Below, piece by piece: positions 36,158 to 44,234 of a stretch of DNA of 64,000 bases (positions are counted from its first letter, which is position 1; each line of letters opens with the position of its first letter). The translations under genes were made by a program, and so were the position numbers. This DNA is from Actinomycetes bacterium (GTDB taxonomy: Bacteria; Actinomycetota; Coriobacteriia; Anaerosomatales; JAGXFU01), in NCBI GenBank assembly GCA_024637115.1, contig JAGXFU010000011.1:124001-188000 (forward strand). The letters are read 5' to 3'. Below the pieces are notes generated by a model. That model saw only the letters and a program-made list of their open reading frames with translations. It ran no database searches and had not been told where the DNA came from.

Positions 36158-37024
36158 TTAGTCCTTTCGCCCGATCGGGGTGAAACCGGCCTCTTGAACC
36201 AGACCGGACTGGACATCGTCAGACAAGACGAAATCAATGAAGGCTGCGGCAAGTCCGTCGGGCTCCCCAACGGTGAAGAAGTGCAGCACTCGCTGCACCG
36301 GATACGTACCATCGATGACAGTGGCTTCCGAGGGGGTGACGCCGTCGACGTCAAGCATCTTCACCTGGTCGTCAACGAACCCAAGTGAGATGTAGCCGAC
36401 AGCTCCGGGTGCCTGGGCGACTACAGCACGCACCTGACCCGTACCCGGGAGAACCGCAGCCGACCGGTCAAACGGCGCCTTCTCCATCACGATCTTGTAG
36501 AAGGCCTCACGGGTCCCGGATGCCTCATCTCGATTGACCAGACCGATTGAACGATCCTCCCCACCGACTTCGGCCCAGTTCGTAATGGTGCCATCGAAGA
36601 TGAGGCGGATCTGCTCCTTGGTGAGAGCGCTGACGGGGTTGGAGGGGTTAACGATGACCGCAATGGCATCGTAGGCGACCGGCGTGTCGACCAGTCCCAG
36701 ACTCTCCTCCTCTTCTTCCTTCAGGTCACGCGAGGAGGTTCCTATGTCCGATGATCCCTTCGCGACGGATTCGATGCCCGCCGAGGAACCCAGACCCGAG
36801 ACCAGAATCTTCGCCTCGGGATTCTGCTCCATGAACATCTCGCCTGAGATCTCCGCGATGGGAAGCAGCGTCGTGGAACCCGTCACGAGGAGTTCCTCGG
36901 ACGCTGCACCGCTCGATGAACATCCGCTCGAGACAGCCAGTAGCGCTGCGCACGCGAATAAGAGAGCAACGCGCGCAATGTGGCTACGACGGTTCGCAAG
37001 CGGGCCGCTTGGCCTCTGCGTCAT
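36158..37024 (-). CDS. pstS: Phosphate-binding lipoprotein PstS
   Basis: A 288-residue periplasmic-type binding protein anchored by a lipid. A signal peptide ends in the lipobox VSSGC (Cys35). The phosphate-binding pattern includes TGSTTLLPIAE near 47, SGLGSSAGI near 72, GSSDIGTSSRDL near 90 and the NRDEASGTREAF segment near 165. It starts directly after the pgeF stop with no gap. No Pho box is visible in front of it because the gap is nil; a promoter would have to lie within pgeF. Confidence 0.96.
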   Translation of the reverse strand: MTQRPSGPLANRRSHIARVALLFACAALLAVSSGCSSSGAASEELLVTGSTTLLPIAEISGEMFMEQNPEAKILVSGLGSSAGIESVAKGSSDIGTSSRDLKEEEEESLGLVDTPVAYDAIAVIVNPSNPVSALTKEQIRLIFDGTITNWAEVGGEDRSIGLVNRDEASGTREAFYKIVMEKAPFDRSAAVLPGTGQVRAVVAQAPGAVGYISLGFVDDQVKMLDVDGVTPSEATVIDGTYPVQRVLHFFTVGEPDGLAAAFIDFVLSDDVQSGLVQEAGFTPIGRKD

Positions 37025-37885
37025 CTACTCGCCCTCTGTGATCACCGCGAGCGCGCCGTGTCTACCAGTGAGGTGGCGGGCTCTGTACGAGAAGAACTGT
37101 TCAGTTTGATCGAATGTACAAACTGCGAGACTCACAATCGACTCGCTGCGTACTCCTGATATCAAGAGACTCTCAGTCACCACAGCACCCAAATCGAGCC
37201 GACCATCGACCGCGGTGATGGTATCAAACCTGTTACAGAATTGCGACACCAACGTGTCATCAACCTCATAGCAGCAGGCGGCAATATGCGCACCAACGTA
37301 GGCCTTCACGTTCTGTGGTCGAGATCCGGAGATTCTGACCAACTCTGCTACGCCAGCCTCGGCAATTCGACCATATGCCCCGCGCCACCCTGCGTGCAGC
37401 ACGGAGACGGCACGCCTGGGCTCCTCGGCAACGAGAATGATGGGCACACAGTCCGCGTAGAACATCAGAAGGGGCACGCCACTGATGCTCGTGACAAGCC
37501 CGTCCGTTGCAGGGATCGGAGGAAGGCCCGATTGTGCGAGGGCCCCTCGACCGGCGTCCGCCTCACCGACTGCGTGAATCGCAACTCCATGGATCTGCTC
37601 AGCGGTTACGAGTCGGTCACGCAAGCCCGACAGATCCAACGCAGCAAGCAGACGTTCCCTATTGGCGTTGACGGCGACAGGGTCATCCCCAACATGGCTT
37701 GCCAGATTCAACGAATCGAATGGGGCATGACTCACACCCCCCGTCCGTTCAGTGAACGCAACACGTATGCCGGACCTCGCAAAGAGCTCGTCGTCGGTAT
37801 AGAGGGCAATTCCATCCCTGTGTACCCGGGTCAGGCCGACAAGAGAACCATGATGAGAAGCACCATTAGTCGAACACGTAGTCAC
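37025..37885 (-). CDS. pgeF: PgeF/YfiH-family peptidoglycan editing or purine nucleoside protein
   Basis: A 286-residue Cu/Zn-binding laccase-domain (DUF152) protein. The metal-site residues appear in VTAEQIHG near 93, YADCVPIIL near 143, SVLHAGWRGAYGRI near 163 and VGAHIAACCYEV near 198. Family members remove L-Ser from mis-made UDP-MurNAc peptides in E. coli and act on purine nucleosides in other species; which applies here is not decided by the sequence. GTG 37885 has GGAGG 8 nt upstream. In most Gram-positive genomes yggS follows directly; here pstSCAB-phoU intervenes. Confidence 0.92.
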   Translation of the reverse strand: MTTCSTNGASHHGSLVGLTRVHRDGIALYTDDELFARSGIRVAFTERTGGVSHAPFDSLNLASHVGDDPVAVNANRERLLAALDLSGLRDRLVTAEQIHGVAIHAVGEADAGRGALAQSGLPPIPATDGLVTSISGVPLLMFYADCVPIILVAEEPRRAVSVLHAGWRGAYGRIAEAGVAELVRISGSRPQNVKAYVGAHIAACCYEVDDTLVSQFCNRFDTITAVDGRLDLGAVVTESLLISGVRSESIVSLAVCTFDQTEQFFSYRARHLTGRHGALAVITEGE

Positions 37886-38013
37886 GCGAACACCCTCCGG
37901 TGGAAATGATTGGCGTTTTTGGGCATCCTACTCCTAGATGAGAAATGGTGGGGTGCGCTCAAGTGGGCCTCCTCCCTGTTTTAGCTCTGACTGCTACGAA
38001 AGGGGGTGATTTC

Positions 38014-38607
38014 ATGAAGCGGTCTCTACGACTTACGACTTCGCTCTTGGTTCTCATGGGAACCCTGCTTGCAGCCACACCCGCGTTCGCTCAGGAGTAT
38101 TACTCCGACGGCAGCGCCGGACTCGGAATTGCCATGCTTATGTGCTACGGCATCTTTGGTTTGATCGCCCTGGCGCTGTTCATCTGGTGGGTCATCCTTC
38201 TCATTGATCTGTTCAAGAGGCAGGAATGGGAGTTCCCCGGGTCCACGGGCAGCAGCAAGACGACCTGGCTCATCATCATGTTGGTGGGATGGTTCATCGG
38301 GCTCTACGGAATCGCCGCTATCGTGTACTACCTCATGGTGTATAAGAAGGGTCCGAAGGCTGGAACAACAGCCCAGCCAGGGGTAGCCGCGGCTCAGCAG
38401 TATGCTCCGTCGCCCCCGGTGACGAATGCGCAGCCACCTGCGCCGCCCGCGCCTCCGGCGCCTCCAGCGCCGACAATGGCTCCGCCCGCGCAGGCACCTA
38501 TTCCGCCCGTACCACCGGCGGAAGCGCCCGCTGCGCCTGCACCTCCCGCTCCCCCTGCACCCCCGGCACCCCCGACCGATACGGGTTCCGACGACGCACA
38601 GGAGTAG
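38014..38607 (+). CDS. Exported two-helix membrane protein with Pro/Ala-rich tail
   Basis: A 197-residue protein of no family I can name. A signal peptide (KRSLRLTTSLLVLMGTLLAATPAFA) is followed by two membrane helices (about 38-62 and 83-105). The first reads FGLIALALFIWWVILLIDLFKR, reminiscent of short PLD-nuclease N-terminal membrane segments. From about residue 120 the tail is made of APP/PAPP repeats ending in acidic GSDDAQE. AGGGGGTGA lies 5 nt before ATG 38014; the frame to 37945 lacks a site. It is the only plus-strand gene inside this division cluster and has its own terminator. Confidence 0.82.
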   Translation: MKRSLRLTTSLLVLMGTLLAATPAFAQEYYSDGSAGLGIAMLMCYGIFGLIALALFIWWVILLIDLFKRQEWEFPGSTGSSKTTWLIIMLVGWFIGLYGIAAIVYYLMVYKKGPKAGTTAQPGVAAAQQYAPSPPVTNAQPPAPPAPPAPPAPTMAPPAQAPIPPVPPAEAPAAPAPPAPPAPPAPPTDTGSDDAQE

Positions 38608-38626
38608 CACAGTACACAGGTTTCAC

Positions 38627-38656
38627 GGACGGCCCGCTGAGTCAGGCGGGCCGTCC
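38627..38656 (+). terminator. Terminator of the Pro/Ala-rich membrane protein gene
   Basis: A perfect 11-bp stem GGACGGCCCGC/GCGGGCCGTCC with an 8-nt loop, followed by TGTTCTCT, 19 nt after the stop codon. Confidence 0.85.
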
Positions 38657-38707
38657 TGTTCTCTAGCTCCGAAACAGTCTCACAGACAGTCCCACAGAGA
38701 AACAATC

Positions 38708-38749
38708 AGCCCGGATGCGACAGGGTATCTCCGCTGTCACACCCGGGCT
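38708..38749 (-). terminator. Terminator after ftsZ
   Basis: A 16-bp stem with two G-U pairs (AGCCCGGGTGTGACAG and its partner), 10-nt loop, followed on the minus strand by GATTGTTTCTC. It lies 38 nt past the ftsZ stop and faces the plus-strand terminator at 38627-38656. It would separate ftsZ from pgeF and the pst genes. Confidence 0.75.
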
Positions 38750-38786
38750 GTATCGAACGCGACTCTCATCGAGCCGACGTTGGCTC

Positions 38787-39860
38787 TTAGAACGTGCGCT
38801 TCTTGAGAAACGCCGGAATATCGAGCTCATCTTCGTCAAGCGGCTCAAATGTGGGCAGCGACGGACCATCATCCTCGGCAGCGCCGAACTCCATGGTCTC
38901 CTGACGGCGACGTCCCTCGAACCCTGTGGCGATAACCGTCACCCGGATCTGATCCATCATGGAGTCATCGATGACAGCTCCGAAGATGATGTTTGCATCG
39001 GGATGTGCTGCCGTTGCTACAACCTCGGCTGCCTCATTGACCTCAAACAGTCCCAGGTCAGATCCACCTGAGATAGAGAGCAGCACTCCTTGAGCGCCTT
39101 CGATACTCGACTCGAGAAGCGGGCTTGAGATTGCGGCTTTAGCGGCATCATGTGCGCGATTGTCACCCGCTGCGACACCAATGCCCATGAGGGCCGATCC
39201 TGCATCTTCCATGATGGTGCGGACGTCAGCGAAGTCGAGGTTGATCAGTCCAGGGACCGTGATGAGATCAGTTATGCCCTGCGTGCCCTGACGAAGAATG
39301 TCGTCCGCGATTCGGAAGGCATCAAGAATCGACGTCTTCTTCTCAGCGACTTGCAGCAGACGATCATTGGGAATCACGATGAGTGTGTCGACATGCTCTC
39401 GCAGCCGTTTGATGCCTTCTTCGGCCTGCAGCGCACGCTTCCGTCCTTCAAAGGCAAACGGTCGCGTGACGACGCCGACAGTCAGTGCGCCGATCTCTTC
39501 TTTGGCGATCTCCGCGATTACAGGGGCAGCACCTGTACCGGTGCCACCGCCCTCGCCTGCCGTGATGAACACCATGTCTGCGCCCTGAAGCGCTTCCTTG
39601 ATTTCGTTGCGATTCTCCTCGGCCGCCTGAAGTCCTACGTCCGGATCGGCACCTGCACCAAGGCCTTTGGTCAGGCTCACTCCGACATGGACCTTGTAGT
39701 CCGCATCGGACATCAGCAGAGCTTGAGCATCGGTGTTGACGGCAATGAACTCGACGCCTTTGACGCCAGCCTCAACCATACGATTGACGGCGTTGGTACC
39801 ACCACCGCCAGTGCCGACTACTTTGATCACTGCCAGGTAGTTCGCGCCCGTTTCGAGCAT
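38787..39860 (-). CDS. ftsZ: Cell division GTPase FtsZ
   Basis: A 357-residue tubulin homologue forming the division ring. The GTP-binding loop GGGTGTG is at 104-110, [13 protein letters not shown] near 13, and the catalytic [11 protein letters not shown] near 200. The C-terminal linker is short and ends with the conserved peptide [12 protein letters not shown] that binds SepF. ATG 39860 has GGGGAGG 5 nt upstream; the frame open to 39944 adds residues unlike the family. Promoter elements in the 172-nt gap allow expression apart from the rest of the dcw cluster. Confidence 0.97.
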   Translation of the reverse strand: MLETGANYLAVIKVVGTGGGGTNAVNRMVEAGVKGVEFIAVNTDAQALLMSDADYKVHVGVSLTKGLGAGADPDVGLQAAEENRNEIKEALQGADMVFITAGEGGGTGTGAAPVIAEIAKEEIGALTVGVVTRPFAFEGRKRALQAEEGIKRLREHVDTLIVIPNDRLLQVAEKKTSILDAFRIADDILRQGTQGITDLITVPGLINLDFADVRTIMEDAGSALMGIGVAAGDNRAHDAAKAAISSPLLESSIEGAQGVLLSISGGSDLGLFEVNEAAEVVATAAHPDANIIFGAVIDDSMMDQIRVTVIATGFEGRRRQETMEFGAAEDDGPSLPTFEPLDEDELDIPAFLKKRTF

Positions 39861-39940
39861 GTCTTCCTCCCCGGACCAGCTTGTGACTGAGTCGATCATC
39901 GACCGACAGTCAACCTCAAGTTTACGCTTAGACTGTATGA

Positions 39941-39958
39941 GCAAAGGTCAATCTTTGC
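39941..39958. promoter_or_regulatory. Inverted repeat upstream of ftsZ
   Basis: GCAAAG and CTTTGC, 6 nt apart, form a dyad. It begins 7 nt downstream of the predicted -10 box, so it would cover the transcript start. It may be an operator or a leader hairpin; nothing more can be said. Confidence 0.35.
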
Positions 39959-39964
39959 ATAAAC

Positions 39965-39994
39965 CTTATACGACACGCAAGGAGTTTGCAACAA
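39965..39994 (-). promoter_or_regulatory. Probable ftsZ promoter
   Basis: TTGTTG (39989-39994) and TATAAG (39965-39970), 18 nt apart, on the minus strand, in the 172-nt gap between the L,D-transpeptidase and ftsZ. The -10 differs from consensus at one position. Confidence 0.5.
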
Positions 39995-40032
39995 AATGTA
40001 GTGTCTGTCGAGTGCGACGTCACCCTCGGCGA

Positions 40033-41007
40033 CTACTCGCGCGTCTGCACCATCGTTCCGAGTGGCACCTGGGGAAAGAGTTCAAGGACATCCTTGTTGT
40101 CCATACGAATGCACCCGTGGGATGCCTTCGTGCCGATCACCCAGGGCTCGTTCGTTCCGTGAACCGCATATGCTGTGTACGTGTAGCCAGAAGACGTCTT
40201 GCGGAACAAACGCATCTTGCGCGGTCCGTAGACGCCGGCCGGATCGGTGTGGTACTTGGCATCGATACGCCAGGTTGCCGCCGGCGTCGGCGTATTGTTC
40301 TTGCCGATCGCCACGGGGTAGACCTTCACGAGAGCCCCGTTCTTGACCCAGTACAACTTGAACTCCGACTTATCGATAACAATGCATGTGGACCACGGAA
40401 AATCGAGACGTGTAACGGTACGCACGTACTTCTTTTCCGCTACGGGATTGGTCGCGATGAACTCGAGTGAGTTGTCACCCCGGGCGAGATCCAGCCTGCC
40501 GAGGTTCATCACCTTTCCGGGAAGTGCGGAACCCGAGAACACACGCTTGCCGTTCACGAAGGCTTGAATCCAGGTTGTCGATGCTCCTGCTTTGATGAGA
40601 AGCGCGCTGCTCTGTGTCGCGTATCGACCAGGGCTGAGCACTTCTGGAGCAGCTGGGACCGACCACACGCGGAAGGTATCTGAGAATGTGGATTCGACTG
40701 ACTCCCGCGCTCGCAGCGTGGCGCTCGCCTGATATGTGCCCGGCGCGAGTGCGACTCCCTTGCGGACCACTGTCTCACCCGGAACCATAGGCCACGCATC
40801 GACCATTGTGCCACCCGCACTGAGCAGAACAGTTCCCGTCGTGTCATGCGCGGAGAGGGATACGCTAAGGTCGACCGTGTTGAGATTCTCCACGTCGGCA
40901 ACTCGTACCTCAAACGCATGTAGTGAGGCGGGTGAAACGGCACAGACGACTCCAAGTACCACACATGCCACAAGCGTGTTCCACGCGTAGCGCCTCATCC
41001 TCAGCAC
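40033..41007 (-). CDS. Exported L,D-transpeptidase (YkuD domain)
   Basis: A 324-residue wall enzyme. A signal peptide or anchor occupies about residues 5-30. A beta-rich region follows, with sequence like bacterial Ig-like modules (residues about 35-200), and then the YkuD domain with the active-site pair HGTNEPW and SHGCIRM (catalytic Cys). L,D-transpeptidases form 3-3 crosslinks or attach proteins to peptidoglycan. GTG 41007 lies 10 nt after GGAGG; ATG 40998 is possible. It occupies the slot between ftsQ and ftsZ, usually empty or filled by ftsA. Confidence 0.92.
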   Translation of the reverse strand: MLRMRRYAWNTLVACVVLGVVCAVSPASLHAFEVRVADVENLNTVDLSVSLSAHDTTGTVLLSAGGTMVDAWPMVPGETVVRKGVALAPGTYQASATLRARESVESTFSDTFRVWSVPAAPEVLSPGRYATQSSALLIKAGASTTWIQAFVNGKRVFSGSALPGKVMNLGRLDLARGDNSLEFIATNPVAEKKYVRTVTRLDFPWSTCIVIDKSEFKLYWVKNGALVKVYPVAIGKNNTPTPAATWRIDAKYHTDPAGVYGPRKMRLFRKTSSGYTYTAYAVHGTNEPWVIGTKASHGCIRMDNKDVLELFPQVPLGTMVQTRE

Positions 41008-41012
41008 GTTGC

Positions 41013-41960
41013 TCACTCCTCCCCTATGCCGCGCCATGTCGGCCGATCCACCGTGCGCACGTTGATGGATACAACATTCCCTTGTTGTTCTCCGAGTATT
41101 CCACGGGCAACGGCATCCTTCTTGTCTATATCATCGGCCGAACCGATGAATATCTCCACGTCATCGTGAGTAATGAGCGCAGTCTTATCAATAGACGGGG
41201 CAGAGAGCGCTCGCGTCAGAGACTGCAATTCCTCGCTTAGGCCAGCCCAGACATCCAGCGAGTTGAGAAGCGGCTCGGAGACCGTCTTTACACCCTGCCG
41301 AGGATCAAGCCCGGCAATATCGCGTATCACGATCAACGTCGAGGTAGTTTCGGGTGTCTGCTGGGCGATCATCACACCTGACCGGCTCACGAGCCAGAAA
41401 GCCGCACCTCCAAGGTCCACCTGAGCAAACGGAACGCGCTCAGCAATGTGAATGCGCGCAGTATCCGGAAAGTCCCGCGTGACGGTCGCAGACTCGATCC
41501 ACGGGTTCTCCACCAGACGCTGCACCATCTCATCTGCGGGAAAGCGAAGAAGCGTCGCACCATCGGGAATCGCTGCTATGGCCTCTACTTCGGCAGCACT
41601 CAGACGGGAGTTCCCGATGATGTCCACGGCTGAGACTTCGAAGACCTGTGATTGGTAGACACTCACGATCCCGAATACAGCCGAGAAGAGCAGAACCAGT
41701 ATCAGCGCAAGCCTGAGCCTCAGCATCCGACGCTGACTCCTGAGTCGTCGCTCACGATCGGTGCGTTTGGAATCTGCAACTTTCTTGGCCGCTACGCTGG
41801 ATGACCCCCTGCTCAGGGGCTCAGAAAGGCGTCGCTTATCAACCTTAGGTTTAGGTTGACCGTTTCGAACCCTAGACGTGTCCTGTGCAGTGAGGACAAC
41901 TTTCCTACGCCCGGTTGAACGGGCCGAGGAATCTGATTTCCGGCGTGAGCTCGATGCCAT
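41013..41960 (-). CDS. ftsQ: Cell division protein FtsQ
   Basis: A 315-residue bitopic protein of the divisome. A basic cytoplasmic tail of about 80 residues is followed by one membrane helix (LRLRLALILVLLFSAVFGIV), the POTRA domain (FEVSAVDIIGNSRLSAAEVEAIAAI) and the beta domain with the RIHIAERVPFAQV segment. It recruits FtsL and FtsB. The ATG at 41960 has AAGGA 5 nt upstream and overlaps the murB end by 56 nt. Confidence 0.93.
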   Translation of the reverse strand: MASSSRRKSDSSARSTGRRKVVLTAQDTSRVRNGQPKPKVDKRRLSEPLSRGSSSVAAKKVADSKRTDRERRLRSQRRMLRLRLALILVLLFSAVFGIVSVYQSQVFEVSAVDIIGNSRLSAAEVEAIAAIPDGATLLRFPADEMVQRLVENPWIESATVTRDFPDTARIHIAERVPFAQVDLGGAAFWLVSRSGVMIAQQTPETTSTLIVIRDIAGLDPRQGVKTVSEPLLNSLDVWAGLSEELQSLTRALSAPSIDKTALITHDDVEIFIGSADDIDKKDAVARGILGEQQGNVVSINVRTVDRPTWRGIGEE

Positions 41961-42822
41961 AACGTTCCTTCACTAGGGCGTGCGCCCGATCCATGAGTGT
42001 AACGACGTCCATCGCAGACGCATCGCCGCGGTTGACGATGAAATTTGCGTGCACATCGGAAATCTGTGCGCCTCCGACTTGAAGACCCTTGAGTCCCGCG
42101 GCTTCGATAAGCCGGCCGGCAGAATCTGCATCCGGGTTTCGAAAGATGCTGCCAGCAGAAGGCGCACCGATCGGCTGGCTCTTCTTGCGTTGCGACAGAC
42201 TCATGTCCATCGTACGCCGAATCGCGCTCTTGTCGCCCAAAGAGAGTGCGAGAACACACTCCACAACCACCCCCTTGGACGGGAGGTTGGTCGTTCGGTA
42301 GCCCCAGTCGACCTCAGATCCTCTCATGCTGACGAGTGACAGGTCATGGTCGAGCAGCGTGACAGATTCGACGATTCCGCCAATCCATCTGTCGCGAGTT
42401 CCTGCGTTCATTGCGAGAGCACCACCGACCGTACCGGGAACCCCTACAGCAAACTCGAGTCCCGCAAGCCCTCTAGAATACGCATCCTGGACCACGTGGC
42501 CAAGAATGACTCCGGCTCCCGTGTGTACGCGCTCACCATCCACTTCGTGTCGCTTGAACTCGCGACCGAGGACTATCACCACACCGTCGTAGCCACGGTC
42601 CGACGCTAGAATGTTGCTACCTTTTCCAAGGACAGTGTATTCCACGTCAGCTTCACGACAGATATCAATCGCCTGCTTGAGATCCGCAACGGTATCAGCC
42701 TCGACAACAGCGCTCGCGGGGCCACCAATGCGATACGTAGTATGCCTGGCGAGCGGTTCCCTCAACCGAACAGAACCGCAGACATCTCTCTGCAGCGATA
42801 TAAGGGCACCCGCTAGGGACAC
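41905..42822 (-). CDS. murB: UDP-N-acetylenolpyruvoylglucosamine reductase
   Basis: A 305-residue FAD enzyme that reduces UDP-GlcNAc-enolpyruvate to UDP-MurNAc. The FAD domain has HTTYRIGGPAS, VLGKGSNILASD and VGVPGTVGGALAMNAG; the C-terminal RKKSQPIGAPSAGSIFRNP with catalytic Ser and the final HANFIVNRGDASA mark the type II enzyme. GTG start after AAGGAG. It overlaps murC by 10 nt. Confidence 0.97.
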   Translation of the reverse strand: MSLAGALISLQRDVCGSVRLREPLARHTTYRIGGPASAVVEADTVADLKQAIDICREADVEYTVLGKGSNILASDRGYDGVVIVLGREFKRHEVDGERVHTGAGVILGHVVQDAYSRGLAGLEFAVGVPGTVGGALAMNAGTRDRWIGGIVESVTLLDHDLSLVSMRGSEVDWGYRTTNLPSKGVVVECVLALSLGDKSAIRRTMDMSLSQRKKSQPIGAPSAGSIFRNPDADSAGRLIEAAGLKGLQVGGAQISDVHANFIVNRGDASAMDVVTLMDRAHALVKERYGIELTPEIRFLGPFNRA

Positions 42823-44234
42823 GGTCTCTCCTTGGCATATGAGGTGGTCGACGTATCTTCATGCGTCTCAGAGATATCTCGTACGAGTTCAGGGCCGAGC
42901 GTCGTCACATCGCCGGCACCCATCGTGAGAATCAGATCTCCGGGTCGTACGCTACGAGAGATGAACGGAACCACATCGACCCGATGTGGAAGGTATGCAA
43001 CACGCGCCCTGGGATCAACTTCAAGCAGTGAGTCGAGTATCGTCTTTCCTGTGATGCCCGGAATCGGCGTTTCTCCAGCGCTGTACACATCCATGAGAAC
43101 CACCCGGTCCGCAGCATCGAACGCCGCTCCAAAGTCACGGCCGAGAGTTTCAGTCCGACTGTAGCGGTGGGGCTGGAATATGACCCAGATTCGCTCATAG
43201 CCGCACTCGCTTGCGGCCTGAAGCGTTGCTCTCACCTCCGTGGGATGATGAGCATAGTCGTCGACTACATCGATCGAATCAGCGGTTCCCACGTGGTCGA
43301 AGCGCCGGCGCACTCCACCGTAGGAGCCAAGTGCTGATGCGGCAGCTTGGAGATCTCCTTCAGCCACCCATGCAGCCGCAAGCGCCGCTGTGGCATTCTG
43401 AACCATATGCTCGCCCGGGACAGTAATCGACGCGTCAACACGGCTTCCATCAGGGAACGTCACGGTGAAGCGTGAACGCAGCCCCTCGCGCACCATGTCG
43501 TGGTAGCGCACATCAGCCAGCTCAGCTGCGCCATACGTCAGCATGGGAGCGGATGTCTCGCGAGCCAGCTCGCACAAGCGAGCATCATCGGCGCACACGA
43601 TCAGCCGACCATCCGGCGGTACCTTGCCCATGAATTCGACGAATGTCTGTTCGACCCGCTCAAGTGAACCGTAGTGATCGAGGTGATCCGCCTCGACGTT
43701 CGTGACGATTGCGATGTGAGGATCGAGATACACAAATGACCCATCCGATTCGTCGGCCTCAACGATGTAGTGTGTGCCGGTCCCGGATGCAGCATTGGTG
43801 CCGCGAGCGGCCACTTCGCCACCTACAAGGTATGTCGGAGAGAGACCCATCCCCTCGAACATGGTGGCAACCATGGCGCTCGTGGTCGTCTTGCCATGTG
43901 TCCCCGCTATTGCGATGGTCTGAAGCTCTCCCGCGAGATGCGCGAGCATCTGCGCTCGGGGCCACACAGGTATCTCTCGTGCGCGCGCGGCGGCAAGCTC
44001 GGGGTTCGACTCAGGAATCGCCGAGGAAATGACAACGACTTCGGGGTCGCCCAGGTTCTCCTCGGCATGTCCTATCGCGACGGGAATCCCCGCATCGCGC
44101 AGGTTCTTTGAGTAGCGGGAGTCCTTGAGGTCGGATCCGGTCACGCTGATGCCGCGATCGTGCGCGATACGCGCAATGCCGCTCATGCCGGCACCGCCAA
44201 CACCAATGAAGTGGGCATAGATCCGAGAACTCAC
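42813..44234 (-). CDS. murC: UDP-N-acetylmuramate--L-alanine ligase
   Basis: A 473-residue Mur ligase adding the first amino acid to UDP-MurNAc. The Rossmann N-terminus reads HFIGVGGAGMSGIA, the ATP loop IAGTHGKTTTSAM near 112, and the C-terminal domain has VVDDYAHHPTEV and FQPHRYSRT. The GTG start overlaps the murG stop (GTGA). Length typical. Confidence 0.97.
   Translation of the reverse strand: MSSRIYAHFIGVGGAGMSGIARIAHDRGISVTGSDLKDSRYSKNLRDAGIPVAIGHAEENLGDPEVVVISSAIPESNPELAAARAREIPVWPRAQMLAHLAGELQTIAIAGTHGKTTTSAMVATMFEGMGLSPTYLVGGEVAARGTNAASGTGTHYIVEADESDGSFVYLDPHIAIVTNVEADHLDHYGSLERVEQTFVEFMGKVPPDGRLIVCADDARLCELARETSAPMLTYGAAELADVRYHDMVREGLRSRFTVTFPDGSRVDASITVPGEHMVQNATAALAAAWVAEGDLQAAASALGSYGGVRRRFDHVGTADSIDVVDDYAHHPTEVRATLQAASECGYERIWVIFQPHRYSRTETLGRDFGAAFDAADRVVLMDVYSAGETPIPGITGKTILDSLLEVDPRARVAYLPHRVDVVPFISRSVRPGDLILTMGAGDVTTLGPELVRDISETHEDTSTTSYAKERPCP

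Noticed and set aside
36154-36354. Longer N-terminus for PstC
   Set aside because: The extra codons are antisense-like frame overlap with the pstS 3' end; the GTG at 36153 has a good ribosome-binding site.
38430-38580. Repetitive CCTCCGGCG-like units considered as a CRISPR or minisatellite
   Set aside because: The repeats are codon-length, in frame, and encode the APP tail; there are no spacers of constant length.
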